From contig OX940867.1 in NCBI GenBank assembly GCA_954871525.1, positions 13,369,343 through 13,433,342 of the forward strand: a stretch of DNA of 64,000 bases. The letters are read 5' to 3'. Below are positions 46,420-57,577 of this stretch, one piece after another (position 1 is the first letter of the stretch; every line of letters starts with the position of its first letter). This DNA comes from Parietaria judaica. Its lineage: Eukaryota; Streptophyta; Magnoliopsida; Rosales; Urticaceae. The notes beneath the pieces are model-generated. The model saw nothing but the letters and a program-made list of their open reading frames with translations. It was not told the DNA's origin and searched no databases. Made by a program: the position numbers and the translations under genes.

Positions 46420-47009
46420 GGCTTCGAAAATGCAAAACGATTTTTTTATATTTATTTTTAGTTTCGTATTAAACCCCATACTTGATAAACTTCATTATAA
46501 TATCAATAGCTGTAGAGCACGTGAAAATGACTGTTGAGACAGAGCTTATGCTCGTCTTGGCTTTTGGTATCTTGGATCCATGAACGTTGTAAATTTAAGT
46601 CGTGAATGTGGACATGTAAAACAAGTTTTAATTATGAAAACAAAATTTGTTAACAAAAAACTAACAAATGAGATCCATGTTTGTTTGTTTTTTTTTTTAT
46701 ATTCTCGTCTAATTTAATTCTTTAAATCTCAAGATTTTAAGGATTGAGAACTCATCTTTTTTTCTTGGTGGTATATAACTTGAACTTAAGACCAAGTAAA
46801 TGAGTTTTTTTGAGTTTATGGATTTAAATTGATTTTCATATCATAATCTTGAATGAATTAGTTTTAAGTTTGCCAATGAGGACCTTTTTTATAGTTATTG
46901 AGTTGCTGAGGTTCTCGTTTAGTTCAAATAAGATACTCACGATGGGGTGACGTTGTCAAGGCAATTATATCAACAAACAATAAAATCGCCTATATTATCA
47001 AACACGATA
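46420..47009. other. Intergenic DNA between the cupin gene and the gypsy element
   Basis: AT-rich, no gene. It would be the distal promoter of the cupin gene. Confidence 0.5.
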
Positions 47010-47014
47010 TTTGG

Positions 47015-49114
47015 TGTAACGCCCCTATATGGGGTTAGTAGAATAAGACAAAAATGATTTTTCAAACTTTGACCGGTCAATGACACATCATCATTCAAAC
47101 GATATCGTTAAATATTCAACGTCCACGTCAACAAACACATAACTCTTGCCCAGGGGACATAAAACGACGATACAACATCAACGACCACAGTTTATACAAC
47201 ACCATAAAACGACAAATACAAAGTACCACGATCACAAATATCCTTAATTTAATCCATTACATGTCCGAAATAAAAGATCAACTTAAAATACGAAATTCAC
47301 CACGACGAACGCTAAAGGTATGGGTAAGCAAAACAACACGTAGACCTCCTGAATCAAACTACTCCTCGTCCGGAGTCTGATACTGAACACCACCTGAAGC
47401 TGGAAAGAAATATATGTATATGGAAGGGGTGAGCACCACATGCTCAGTAGGGAATCTATTACCAATTCTCTTTACCGAACCATTATTAGTCAAATTTCAA
47501 TTAAATAAATTAAACGTCATCATAAAATCATTTTATCTATTTTCAACAATGAAATAAATAAATAAACATTTTCCACAAAAGTCAAATCATTTCGGTGGTC
47601 CATGCCGAGTCAGCTCGCGCCTTTACTCCACTATATCCCATCGAGTCCTCAAGGCACGAGCACAGGTGGACTAGAAGTCCCTAACCGTAACTCGCCCTCG
47701 ACTCGGGATCCTAATCACCACCAAAGACGGCCAGTTCGCCATGGGTCGAAATGTTGACTTTTGGGTCACCAATCATATCCACATCCATAATCATATCCGG
47801 CCTACTGCGCAGTAGCCAGCTGCTCGTCAGTAGCTCATCCGCCCAAAGCGGGTACCATATCATAATAATCATCATCCGCCCGAAGCGGGTACCATATCAT
47901 AATAATCATCATCCGCCTGAAGCAGGTACCATATCATCACACGTCATACCGATGTAACCATAAACATAAATATAATAACGAGCATCAATCCGATGCAACC
48001 ATACCTGGTATCCAGCCTCGCTATCAAGCAACGACAATCACAATATTAACTTTTATCTTTTAGTTAAAACAATATTTTATTAATTCCAATTTTTAACCTA
48101 TTCGGTTCAATCTTCATTAAACGTTGGTTTCTACGTTCATTTTAAATTGCGAGAAAAGGTAATAGCCCCTACCTCAATCCGTGGAAACTTTGACCGATTG
48201 ATGATCAGAGACTTTGGATCCGTTTAACTATTCAAAACGGTTGGTTCGGGCAGCACAGTCTTCGAGGCGACCACGGAACAACTATCCACGCCAACTATAA
48301 CACCGATACCATCCATAAGTCAAATGTTACTAAGATTGGTATTTAAATTGTCAATTGAAAACCCAATACGCTGAAATTTAACCCGGGCCGAAATCCTGTC
48401 GGGCACGCAAAACTAGGCAGTAAAACGGGCATCAATTCAACAATGTAATATCTCTCCTAGCCTAATTCAACTATTCTAAACACAACGGCGAGGTCAATTT
48501 CATCAATCAAGGCCCAGAACACACTCAATTTGATCATCTAAAATATGAAACTAGAGCAAGGAAATTCGAGCTTACCGGGAGTCCGATGAAAATTCCGATT
48601 GAGGGCTTTCGATTTCCTCGACGAGGGCTTCAAAACCCCTCAATAAATTCCAGGATCGGCAAATGACGCGGCGGCCGACGGCGGCGACCGGCGATGGCGA
48701 CGGCGAGGTGGCACCTCCAACGGACTCTAATAAGCTTCGCGAACCCAGTTCCGGAGTTAGTTTTCTCAAATTTGAACTCAAACAAAAAAGATCTAGAGCT
48801 AAGAAACCGAAAATTTCGGCGACTATTCCGGCTAAACGCCGCCACTTCTGGTCGTTATCTGCACATCAGTACTTTCGCCTTCTCGAGAACTTTCCGGCGG
48901 TACTAAAATCTCTTTGATCGGAGCTCAGGTGAAGGAGATATTAAGCTCTGAAGTTTCTTTGATGAGAGAGAAATTTTTTTTAGAGAGAGAGAGAAAGAAA
49001 ACGACGAGGAGATGAAGAAAACGGTGGGGGCATTGGTTCACTCGAACGTTTCCCTGACGGCATCTTTTTTTTTAGTATATATATATTAAATATATATATT
49101 TAGAGGGCATTACA
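47015..49114 (-). repeat. Gypsy 3' LTR (2100 bp)
   Basis: Longer copy of the LTR pair. It retains a 341-bp block (47412-47752) missing from the other LTR and has three copies of the catccgcc(c/t)gaagc(g/a)ggtaccatatcat motif near 47840-47935, against two in the partner. The rest is ~96-97% alike by eye. Confidence 0.9.
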
Positions 49115-49149
49115 ATACTCCACCCCTTAAAAAATTTCGTCCTCGAAAT

Positions 49150-52100
49150 TTAAACGAAACCATCCCCGAACAAAGAGGGGTACTTCTCCATCATCGCCAA
49201 CTTTAATTCCCACGTTGCCTCTCTTACGTCGTGATGTTGCCATACCACTTTAACTAAAGGGATTTCTCCATCACGGTCGATAATATAAATTAAGCGTTCC
49301 GCATGCGTCGATTTTTTTTTTGAATGGGTATCTCTGTCCACTTAATGATTTGTTCAGGATCGTGTTCATATTTTTCTCAATATCGACACATGAAACACAT
49401 TGTGAACATGAGATAATTGCGGAGGTAAATCAAGCCTATAGGAAAGTGGCCCGACTCTTTCAACTATCTCGAACGGACCGGTGTATCGCGTAGCTAAATT
49501 TCCTTTTATTACAAAACGAGACACACCACGCTTGGGTGTAACTTTCTGAAACACATAGTCGCCAACCATGAATTCCAATGGCCTTCGTCTTCGATACGAA
49601 TAACTCTTCTGACGACTTTTAGCAGTCTTGAGTCTTTCCCGAATAAGCTTAATCGCTTCCATTGTATCTCTGAGGTACGAAGGACCGAGAGTAACGCGAT
49701 CCTCATACTCGGCCCAATAAAGAGGTGAACGACAAGGTCGACCATACAAGGCCTCATACAGTGCCATACCTGAAAGCTATTATTGTAAGCAAACTCCACG
49801 AATGGTAGTTGCTCTTTCCACTTTCCTCCAAAATCCAAGACACACGCCTGAAACATGTCTTCTAAGATTTGAATTACTCGCTCTAATTGACCATCAGTGT
49901 GAGGATGAAAAGTTGTGCTCAAACTCAATTGAGTTCCCATCTCTTTTTGTAATCCACTCCAAAACTTTGAGGTGAAACGAGCGTCTCGGTCGGAAACTAT
50001 TAAAACAGGAACCCCATGAAGCTTTACTATCTTTTCCATATATAGTTTACAAAGTTTCAGAACCTTGTAATCTTTCCGAATAGCTATAAAGTGGGCTGAT
50101 TTTGTCAATCTATCAACGATCACCCACATTGCATCATGTCCACCTCGAGTCCGAGGAAGCCCCAAAACGAAGTCCATAGTGATGCAGTCCCATTTCTACT
50201 CGGGTATTTCTAGTGGCCTGAGCTCACCGCCGGGTTTCTGATGCTCTGCTTTGACCATTCGGCAAACTGGACATCTCTTCACGAACATCGGATTTTATTC
50301 CGTACCAATAATATTGCCTCTTCAGATCTTGGTGCATTTTCGTACTTCCTGGGTGAATAGCAAACTTGGAACGATGAGCTTCTTGTAGGATGGCACTTCG
50401 TAATGTAGCATCATCGGCTACTGCAAGCCTCCTTTTGTACAATAAAAATCCATCGACACTCACACTCCATCCTTAAAGTTGTTCTCTAGCTTGTAATCGA
50501 TTCCATATCTCTTGTAATGTCTCATCACTCTACTGACTTTGTCTAACTTGAAGTACCATTGATGGAACGGCTATAACGTTGTACGCACATGCTTTAAATC
50601 CGTCGGTATGGAATTCTAAATTGTAATCACCAACAGTACCCGATCTTTTCCATGGTTCGAAGGTCAGAGAAGCAACCAAACCATAGTTCTTCCTACTCAA
50701 TGCATCGGCCACCACCTTTGTTTTTCTTGGGCGATACTGTAGACTAAAATCATAATCTCCCATATACTCCACCTATCTTCATTGTCGTAGATTCAAATCT
50801 CTTTGCGTGAACAAATACTTGAGACTTTGATGATCGGTGAATATCTCGAATCTTGAGCCGTAAAGATGACAACGCCAAATTTTAAGTGCAAATATCACTG
50901 CTGCTAGCTCCCAGGTCATGGGTAGGATAATTTAGTTCGTGCGGCTTCAGTTGCCTAGACCCATATGCTACCACTCTCTCTTGTTGCATGAACACACAGC
51001 TTAGTCCATTTCGAGATGCATCAGTATACACTGTAAACACTCCATCTACATTGGGAACAACAATCACAGGAGCACTCATCAATCGTTGTTTCAATTCTGA
51101 AAAAGACTTTTCACATTTATCATCCCAACTGAACTGAACATCTTTTCTGGTGAGCTTGCTTAGGGGCGCGGCAATTTTTGAAAAATTCTCCACGAACTTT
51201 CGGTAATAACCCGCAAACCGTAGGAAGCTTTGGATTTCTACTACATTCTTGGTTGCCTCAAGTCTAAGATAGCTTCAATCTTTAACGGTCTAAGAAAATA
51301 CCTTCTTGAGAGATCACGTGGTCTAAGAACTTCACTTCTATCATCCAGAATTCACATTTTTTTTTTCCGCTCAGAGACGATGGTCCCGCAAAGTCTGCAA
51401 AATAATTCGCAAATAGTCCGCTTGTTCTTCTAAGGTTCTTGAATAGATAAGTATGTCGTCAATGAAGACAACAACGAATCGATCCAAATATGGTCGGAAA
51501 ATTCTAGTCATCAAGTCCATAAACGCCGCTAGAGCGTTTATTAAACCAAAAGGCATAACCGTGAACTCAAAGTGACCATATCGTGTACGTAACGCTGTCT
51601 TCGGGATGTCGGCATCTCGAATCCTCAACTTGTGGTAACCCGACCGCAATTCTATTTTGGGGAAGTGTTTGCATCCTCCCAATTGGTCGAATAAGTCATC
51701 AATGCGCGGGAAATGGTATTTGTTCTTAATCGTTACCTTGTTGAGCTGTCTGTAGTCCACACAAAGGCATAAATTACCATCGCTTTTCTTAGCAAATAGG
51801 ACCGGTGCTCCCCACGGAGATGTACTCTGTTTGATAAACCCTTTACTTAACAAGTCGTCTAATTGCTTCCTCAATTCTGCCTATTCTGCTGGAGCCATAC
51901 GGTAAGGAGCCATAGAGATCGGAGAACTCCCAGGAACTAAATCAATGCCGAACTCAATCTCACGTTCTGGAGGGAGTTCCGGAAGCTCCGATGGAAACAC
52001 ATCTTCAAAATCTTGTACTATGGGGATGTGCGGGTCAATTGCACTTTGCCCCACACCTTCGATGGCACAAATAACTCTTGACCCTTCAAAATTCATCTTT

Positions 52101-52330
52101 CCTCCAAGGAGAGACTTTAAGATAAAATTACGAGGCCATATTAACATGCTCATTTTTTTTCTCTAAGGGTGCCATGTATTTTGTAGCAGTCTACTATAGC
52201 ACGTTATTTCTCCAACAAATTCATTTCCAATGTTACATCAAACTCGATCATACGAAGAATGATTACGTCAAATGAGAATTTACTTTCCTCAATGACAAGC
52301 TTACAAGACCTGCAGATCATTAAAGCTTTT
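49150..52330 (-). pseudogene. Gypsy pol (protease-RT-RNase H-integrase-chromodomain), broken
   Basis: Read from 52330 down. Protease traces (FDVTLGMNLLEK-like) are followed by PELPPEREIEFGIDLVPG. RT spans 51874-51371 with [26 protein letters not shown] and the catalytic FIDDILIYS. RNase H at 51193-50900 has VYTDAS and [10 protein letters not shown]. The integrase zinc-binding region is near 50400 (HPGSTKMHQDLKRQYYW). The integrase core at 50177-49800 has IVDRLTKSAHF, VSDRDARFTS and a Glu in DGQLERVIQ. The tail at 49767-49150 has LSHVHNVFHVSIL and a chromodomain-like ATWELKLAMMEKYPSLF. In-frame stops (for example just before 51874) and a shift in the poly-T run at ~51357 break it. Confidence 0.9.
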
Positions 52331-53122
52331 GATAATTTCCTATATGAGCGCACAACTCTAAGAGAATAGTGCAAGCCTCAATGTTTTTGGCTGAGACAAC
52401 AAGTCTTGAGGAATCAAAGAACCATTATGGCGCCAAGATCTCATGAACCCATTGCGCATATAATTATTGTCAAAATTTCATCACTCAAGATTCAGGGCAA
52501 TTGCGACATCGGGATTACAACGCGATAATTTCACACATTTTGCGTGATACTGGACCACATGCATATTTTCCTGAGTTAACTAGGAGAATTCATTGATCTT
52601 GTTAAAACAATAATCATTTAAAGCATAGCACACCATGAACGTAATAACAAATTCTGACCACGTTGGTTTATCTACTCTGATATTATCTTGATACATTTTA
52701 CACAGTTACGCAGCTGGGCCCTCGAAAGGTAGGTGGCAAAACTAACACAATATCCAATCGTAATCAAGCACTTCAAATTATTCTCAATCACTTTTAGCAA
52801 TAACTGCATCGGGAAAGCCTTCAAACTTTGGAGAGAATTACAACACGTAATCCTTAATGGTTATCATTCTTTCAGGAATATAATTTAGAAGTTGTGCGAC
52901 TTGTTGAACAACTTAAACGACAACCATTTAATCATTATCGAATTAGGGACGCAGATCAGGATTACTTAAGAAATTTTAGACCATGTTGATCAATTCTAAA
53001 AAAGATTCAAATGTCAGGAATATGGATGGTGATACAAAGTAAAACACGACAAAAACGCAAAATAAAAATAAAAATTATGGTGTTGTACCCTAGGTGCCGT
53101 AACCTAGGCTCTGATACCAAAC

Positions 53123-54839
53123 TGTAACGCCCCTATATGGGGGTTAGTAGAATAAGACAAAAACGACTTTCAAACTTTGACCGGTCAATGACACATCATC
53201 ATTCAAACGATATCGTTGAATATTCAACGTCCACGTCAACAAACACATAACTCTTGCCCAGGGGACTTAAAACGACGATACAACATCAACGACCACAGTT
53301 TATACAATACCATAAAACGACAAATACAAAGTACCACCATCACAAATATCCTTACTTTAATCCATTACATGTCCGAAATAAAAGATCAACTCAAAATACG
53401 AAATTCACCACGACGAACGCTAAAGGTACGGTAAGCAAAACAACACGTAGACCTCCTGAATCAAACTACTCCTCGTCCGGAGTCTGATACTGAACACCAT
53501 CTGAAGCTGGAAAGAAATGTTGACTTTTGGGTCACCAATCATATCCACATCCATAATCATATCCGGCCTACTGCGCAGTAGCCAGCTGCTCGTCAGCATC
53601 TCATCCGCCCAAAGCGGGTACCATATCATAATAATCATCATCCGCCCGAAGCGGGTACCATATCATCACACGTCATACCGATGTAACCATAAACATAAAT
53701 ATAATAACGAGCATCAATCCGATGCAACCATACCTGGTATCCAGCCTCGCTATCAAGCAACGACAATCACAATATTAACTTTTATCTTTTAATTAAAACA
53801 ATATTTTATTAATTCCAATTTTTAACCTATCCGGTTCAATCTTCATTAAACGTTGGTTTCTACGTTCATTTTAAATTGCGAGAAAAGGTAATAGCCCCTA
53901 CCTCAATCCGTGGAAACTTTGACCGATTGATGATCAGAGACTTTGGATCCGTTGAACTATTCAAAACGGTTGGTTCGGGCAGCACAGTCTTCGAGGCGAC
54001 CGCGGAACAACTATCCGCGCCAACTATAACACCGATACCATCCATAAGTCAAATGTTACTAAGATTGGTATTTAAATTTTCAATTGAAAACCCGATACGC
54101 TGAAATTTAAACCGGGCCGAAATCCTGTCGGCCACGCAAAACGAGGCAGTAAAACGGGCATCAATTCAACAATGTAATACCTCTCCTAGCCTAATCCGAC
54201 TATTCTAAACACAACGGCGAGGACAATTTCATCAATCAAGGCCCATAACACACTCAATTTGATCATCTAAAATATGAAACTAGATCAAGGAAATTCGAGC
54301 TTACCGGGAGTCCGATGACAATTCCGATTGAGGGCTTTCGATTTCTTCGACGAGGTCTTCAAAACCCCTCAATAAATTCCAGGATCGGAAAATGACGCGG
54401 CGGCCGACGTCGGCGACCGGTGATGGCGACGGCGAGGTGGCACCTCCAACGGAATCTAATAAGCTTCGTGAACCCAGTTCCGAAGTTAGTTTTCTCAAAT
54501 TCGAACTCAAACAAAAAAGATCTAGAGCTAAGAAACCGAACCTTTCGGTGACTATTCCGGCTAAACGCCGCAACTTCTGGTCGTTATCCGCACATCAGTA
54601 CGTTCGCCTTCTCGAGAGCTTTCCGGCGGTACCAAAATCTCTTTGATCGGAGCTCCGGTGAAGGAGATATTAAGCTCTGAAGTTTCTTTGATGAGAGAAA
54701 AAAAATTTAGAGAGAGAGAAAGAAAACGACGAGGAGATGAAGAAAAAGGTAGGGGCATTGGTTCACTCGAACCTTTCCCTGACAACATCTTTTTTTTTAG
54801 TATATATATATTAAATATATATATTTAGAGGGCATTACA
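53123..54839 (-). repeat. Gypsy 5' LTR (1717 bp, internally deleted)
   Basis: Lacks the 341-bp block present in the partner. The junction falls in a gaaat that occurs at both ends of the block in the longer LTR, as expected of a microhomology deletion. The primer-binding site starts just left of 53123. Confidence 0.9.
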
Positions 54840-54939
54840 TTTGGTAACGCAGTTCGCGAACCTTTCGTGGGAGTTTACTCTGCGGGACTCTGACAAAAAT
54901 ACTTTATTCTACTGGAAAACATTAAAAAATGTTACACGG

Positions 54940-55507
54940 TTATACAAGATACTTATTAATTGAGGGAAATAGACAACTCATCCTCAAGACTAGGCGCAAT
55001 TGGTGATCCAATTCCAAGGGAAAAGTGTAGCACTCCTCTTCAGAAACGACCTTGGATGCTTCAACTGTCGGACAACCAGTCGTCACTCCTTGAATGAGAA
55101 CGCAAGACCCTCCAGCTTCGTTTGTGCATATTTTACATTTTGTCGTGCTAGTTGTTAACCAAAACCAGCAAATGTTATATAGCCGGTCAAATTGACAAAC
55201 CAAATAAGGCAATAAGGGGTACACGATCTTGGGTGATTGAGTTGATGATTGGCAATCTTCAATCATGCCTATTCAAGGTGTTGATACTGCAATCACTCTT
55301 TGATGATGCAGATACATGATGAAGATCGTGGTAGTAACTTTTCTGAAGATCTTGGACAATAATTCTAATGAAGATCTTGGACATTAACGATGCTGCCGTT
55401 TTGACAGTTGTTCCGACAGATCTACCAACAGCCTTATTCAGTCCGAATCTGGCAATCAAATCTTTAGCAATAAATGTTCCCCATGAATGACGAAAAACTC
55501 CCACCAA
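54940..55507 (-). other. Two unassigned overlapping reading frames
   Basis: Two frames on - overlap by a few bases: 55507-55259 (starts MVGVFRHSWGTFIAKDLIAR, 82 residues) and 55266-54940 (108 residues, with a Cys cluster TTKCKICTNEAGGSC and an aromatic segment near residue 30). Composition is more gene-like than the flanks. An upstream ATG at about 55600 (MARAKDVAQSS) could belong to the same locus. I do not recognise a family. It may be a broken gene split by a frameshift near 55262, or chance. Confidence 0.3.
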
Positions 55508-56397
55508 CTATAATATCTCGTCCAGCTGTGCATCTTGACTTTATTCTAATTAGCTTGATTTTCTTGATGATTGAGCAACATCTTTTGCACGCGCCATATA
55601 CGGAAAGTCTTCCGCAACACCTATGTTACACATAATGATAAAACCGTATATAAACTGCAAAATACAATGTATTATTCTTACACTTGTCTAAGTATAAATT
55701 TCTGTAGACGTAATGCACTACAGTATTGGACACAGCACGACTCGATTCAAATGAGTTCACAATGTAAAAAAACGTGATCGAAATTAAATTATATAGTCAA
55801 ATTTTAGTTTGTCATTGTTGACGTTTAGCAAAAGCTAGTCAGTTCCATTAAGGCTTAGGCCCAAAGGAAAGGTCAGGTTATGGACCCTGCCACCAGCTTG
55901 GCCTCATCACTTGGCTAAAAAATAAAATAAAAAAATTCAAACATAAGTTTTATATTAAACTATAAATCATAGGATTTTTTTATTTTATTTTATATGAATT
56001 CTAAAGAAAACATTGTAATTATACAAGAAGAGTAAATGCACATGCCCAACAAATTTAAAAAATATTTTTCTACTAAACTATAGTATTCAGAATTTTACTA
56101 TTAAACTCTACTCTTCAATTTAAGACGTTGTAAGTGTGAGTTTTCAATTTCATTCATGTAAGAGATTTTAAAAACAATAAAGTAAATGGTACTTGAAATT
56201 TCGAACCTTGTCAAGCACTCAATATTAAAATTTACAAGCACTTGTCGAAATCGCGTGACATGGCGTTTATCTTCCAATATTCAAACCTTCAAAAGTAATT
56301 TGAAATTTCAATTATTTTTTCTTTTCAAATAATTCTTCTTAACCTAAGATGTGCTAGTTTTGATTATCAGATCCTCTAATGGGTTTTATAAGCTAGA
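55508..56397. other. AT-rich intergenic DNA
   Basis: No supported gene or element. A short GC-richer block at 55850-55915 (taggcccaaaggaaaggtc...) has no clear identity. Confidence 0.5.
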
Positions 56398-56640
56398 ATC
56401 CTGACCAGGGCCGGAGCCAAAATTTCGCCAAAAGGGGGCGAAAAAAAATTAAGCTGAAATTTTTAGAACATGATATGATAAATAAAATATTTTTATAATT
56501 AATTTTTAATAATCGATAAAATATTTAGTGATACAATTGTACAAAGATTATTAATTAACGTATAATAAAAGAATCTTTATATTAAGAGATGAGTACAAAA
56601 TATAGAGATCATAAATATTAAAAAAAAAATGAAGTTGATG

Positions 56641-56703
56641 GGCATTGAACCTTGGTCTTCTAGGAAAGAGAGTTAAAATTGTTCTCAAATAACCACTACA
56701 CCA
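56641..56703 (-). other. tRNA-like A/B-box segment in the hAT element
   Basis: On - the sequence reads tggtgtagtggtt (like a tRNA A box) and, ~40 bases further, ggttcaatgcc (like a B box ggttcgantcc). Spacing matches a tRNA gene or a tRNA-derived SINE head. It does not fold convincingly as a full tRNA by eye and no anticodon arm was established, so it is a relic or a promoter-like motif, not a tRNA gene. Confidence 0.55.
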
Positions 56704-56734
56704 GAGTATTAAATTTGTAGTTATGATACTGATG

Positions 56735-57258
56735 CAGACCCTCGCTTCGGAATCACCTATCCTCGTTGCAAGAGCGGAAAGCGCACCACACCTAAAAGTG
56801 GCTAGGATTACGAGGACACGTGAACCGGTTCCTTTTTATTTCTGTCTGAGTTGGTTAAGTAGATTTTAATTACAATGTATTGTTGTCGCGTCGTTTGTGG
56901 TCCTAGTGTGTGTCGTTTGCCGTTCGGCTTTGTAGCTCATCATTTGCATGAGAATTGTGTCGTTTGCAGGTTAAGGTCATGTGACCTTGTGGGCGTCGTT
57001 TCTGTATTTTCCTGGGACTGTAAGTTGTCCTTTTTTCAGAAATGATAATTAGCTTCCAAGTAAATTCTAATCCAAGAGATTAGGGTTTCAGGAGGTCTTT
57101 GTCCTATCTCAGCCTTCGACCTTCTTCTTCGTCTTCTATTCTCTTGTACTGCAGCAAGGACGGCTCGCCAGAGACGTCACCGTGGAGGAAGAGGATCAAC
57201 TGATTCTCGTACTTCACCGCCTGGTACTCGTGCTCATCAACGGGCACATACCAGATAC
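56735..57258 (+). other. GC-richer, leader-like block inside the hAT element
   Basis: Unlike the AT-rich element ends, this ~520-bp block has gene-like composition, with repeated gtcgttt words and a ct-rich stretch (ccttcttcttcgtcttctattctc) like a 5' leader, then a short open frame running into the copia insertion. It may be a captured host promoter/leader or part of another repeat. I cannot identify it. Confidence 0.35.
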
Positions 57259-57470
57259 TATTAAGTTTCAGGATTTTATATGTTGTTTATATTCATTTGC
57301 TGTAATTGTCTGTCGTTTTGTATCCAAACGACAGTCTTTTATTTTCATTTATTTCTTTTCTATTTCCTATATATATTCATCGATGTATTACTTTGGGGCT
57401 GTTCAATCAATAAGAAGATAGTCAGTTTATCCCAATTCTTTCTCTGGTTTTCATTCTGTTCATCGCAATA
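57259..57470 (+). repeat. Copia 5' LTR (212 bp)
   Basis: Begins tattaagtttcagg and ends catcgcaata. It includes a gtcgttttgtatccaaacgac hairpin (shared short inverted arms gtcgttt/aaacgac) and a tatatata-like promoter stretch near 57368. Confidence 0.93.
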
Positions 57471-57483
57471 TGGTATCAGAGCG
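57471..57483 (+). promoter_or_regulatory. Primer-binding site, initiator-Met tRNA type
   Basis: tggtatcagagcg immediately follows the 5' LTR. This is the standard complement of the 3' end of plant initiator Met-tRNA used to start reverse transcription in copia elements. Confidence 0.9.
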
Positions 57484-57577
57484 AAGCTTTCGCTATTATC
57501 GCCTCTGAGCTTGAGCTTCGATCAATCGCCTTCGTTCTCCTGCGCATCCTGCATTCACCTTCTCAGTTCTGTCAGAC

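Larger units (their letters stand above)
47015..54839 (-). mobile_element. Ty3/gypsy retrotransposon (chromovirus-like), minus strand, decayed
   Basis: Two long LTRs beginning tgtaacgcccctatatgg and ending gggcattaca, flanked by perfect 5-bp duplications tttgg (47010-47014 and 54840-54844). The primer-binding site inside the right LTR reads tttggtatcagagcc on - (initiator-Met type). The purine tract inside the left LTR reads aaggggtggag on -. Order protease, RT, RNase H, integrase, then a chromodomain-like tail is that of Ty3/gypsy chromoviruses of the Tekay/Del kind. Gag is only a worn remnant (52340-53122). Many stops. Confidence 0.92.

Noticed and set aside
56641..56703. A functional tRNA gene
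   Set aside because: Only A- and B-box-like words are present; the cloverleaf arms do not pair well and no anticodon arm can be set.
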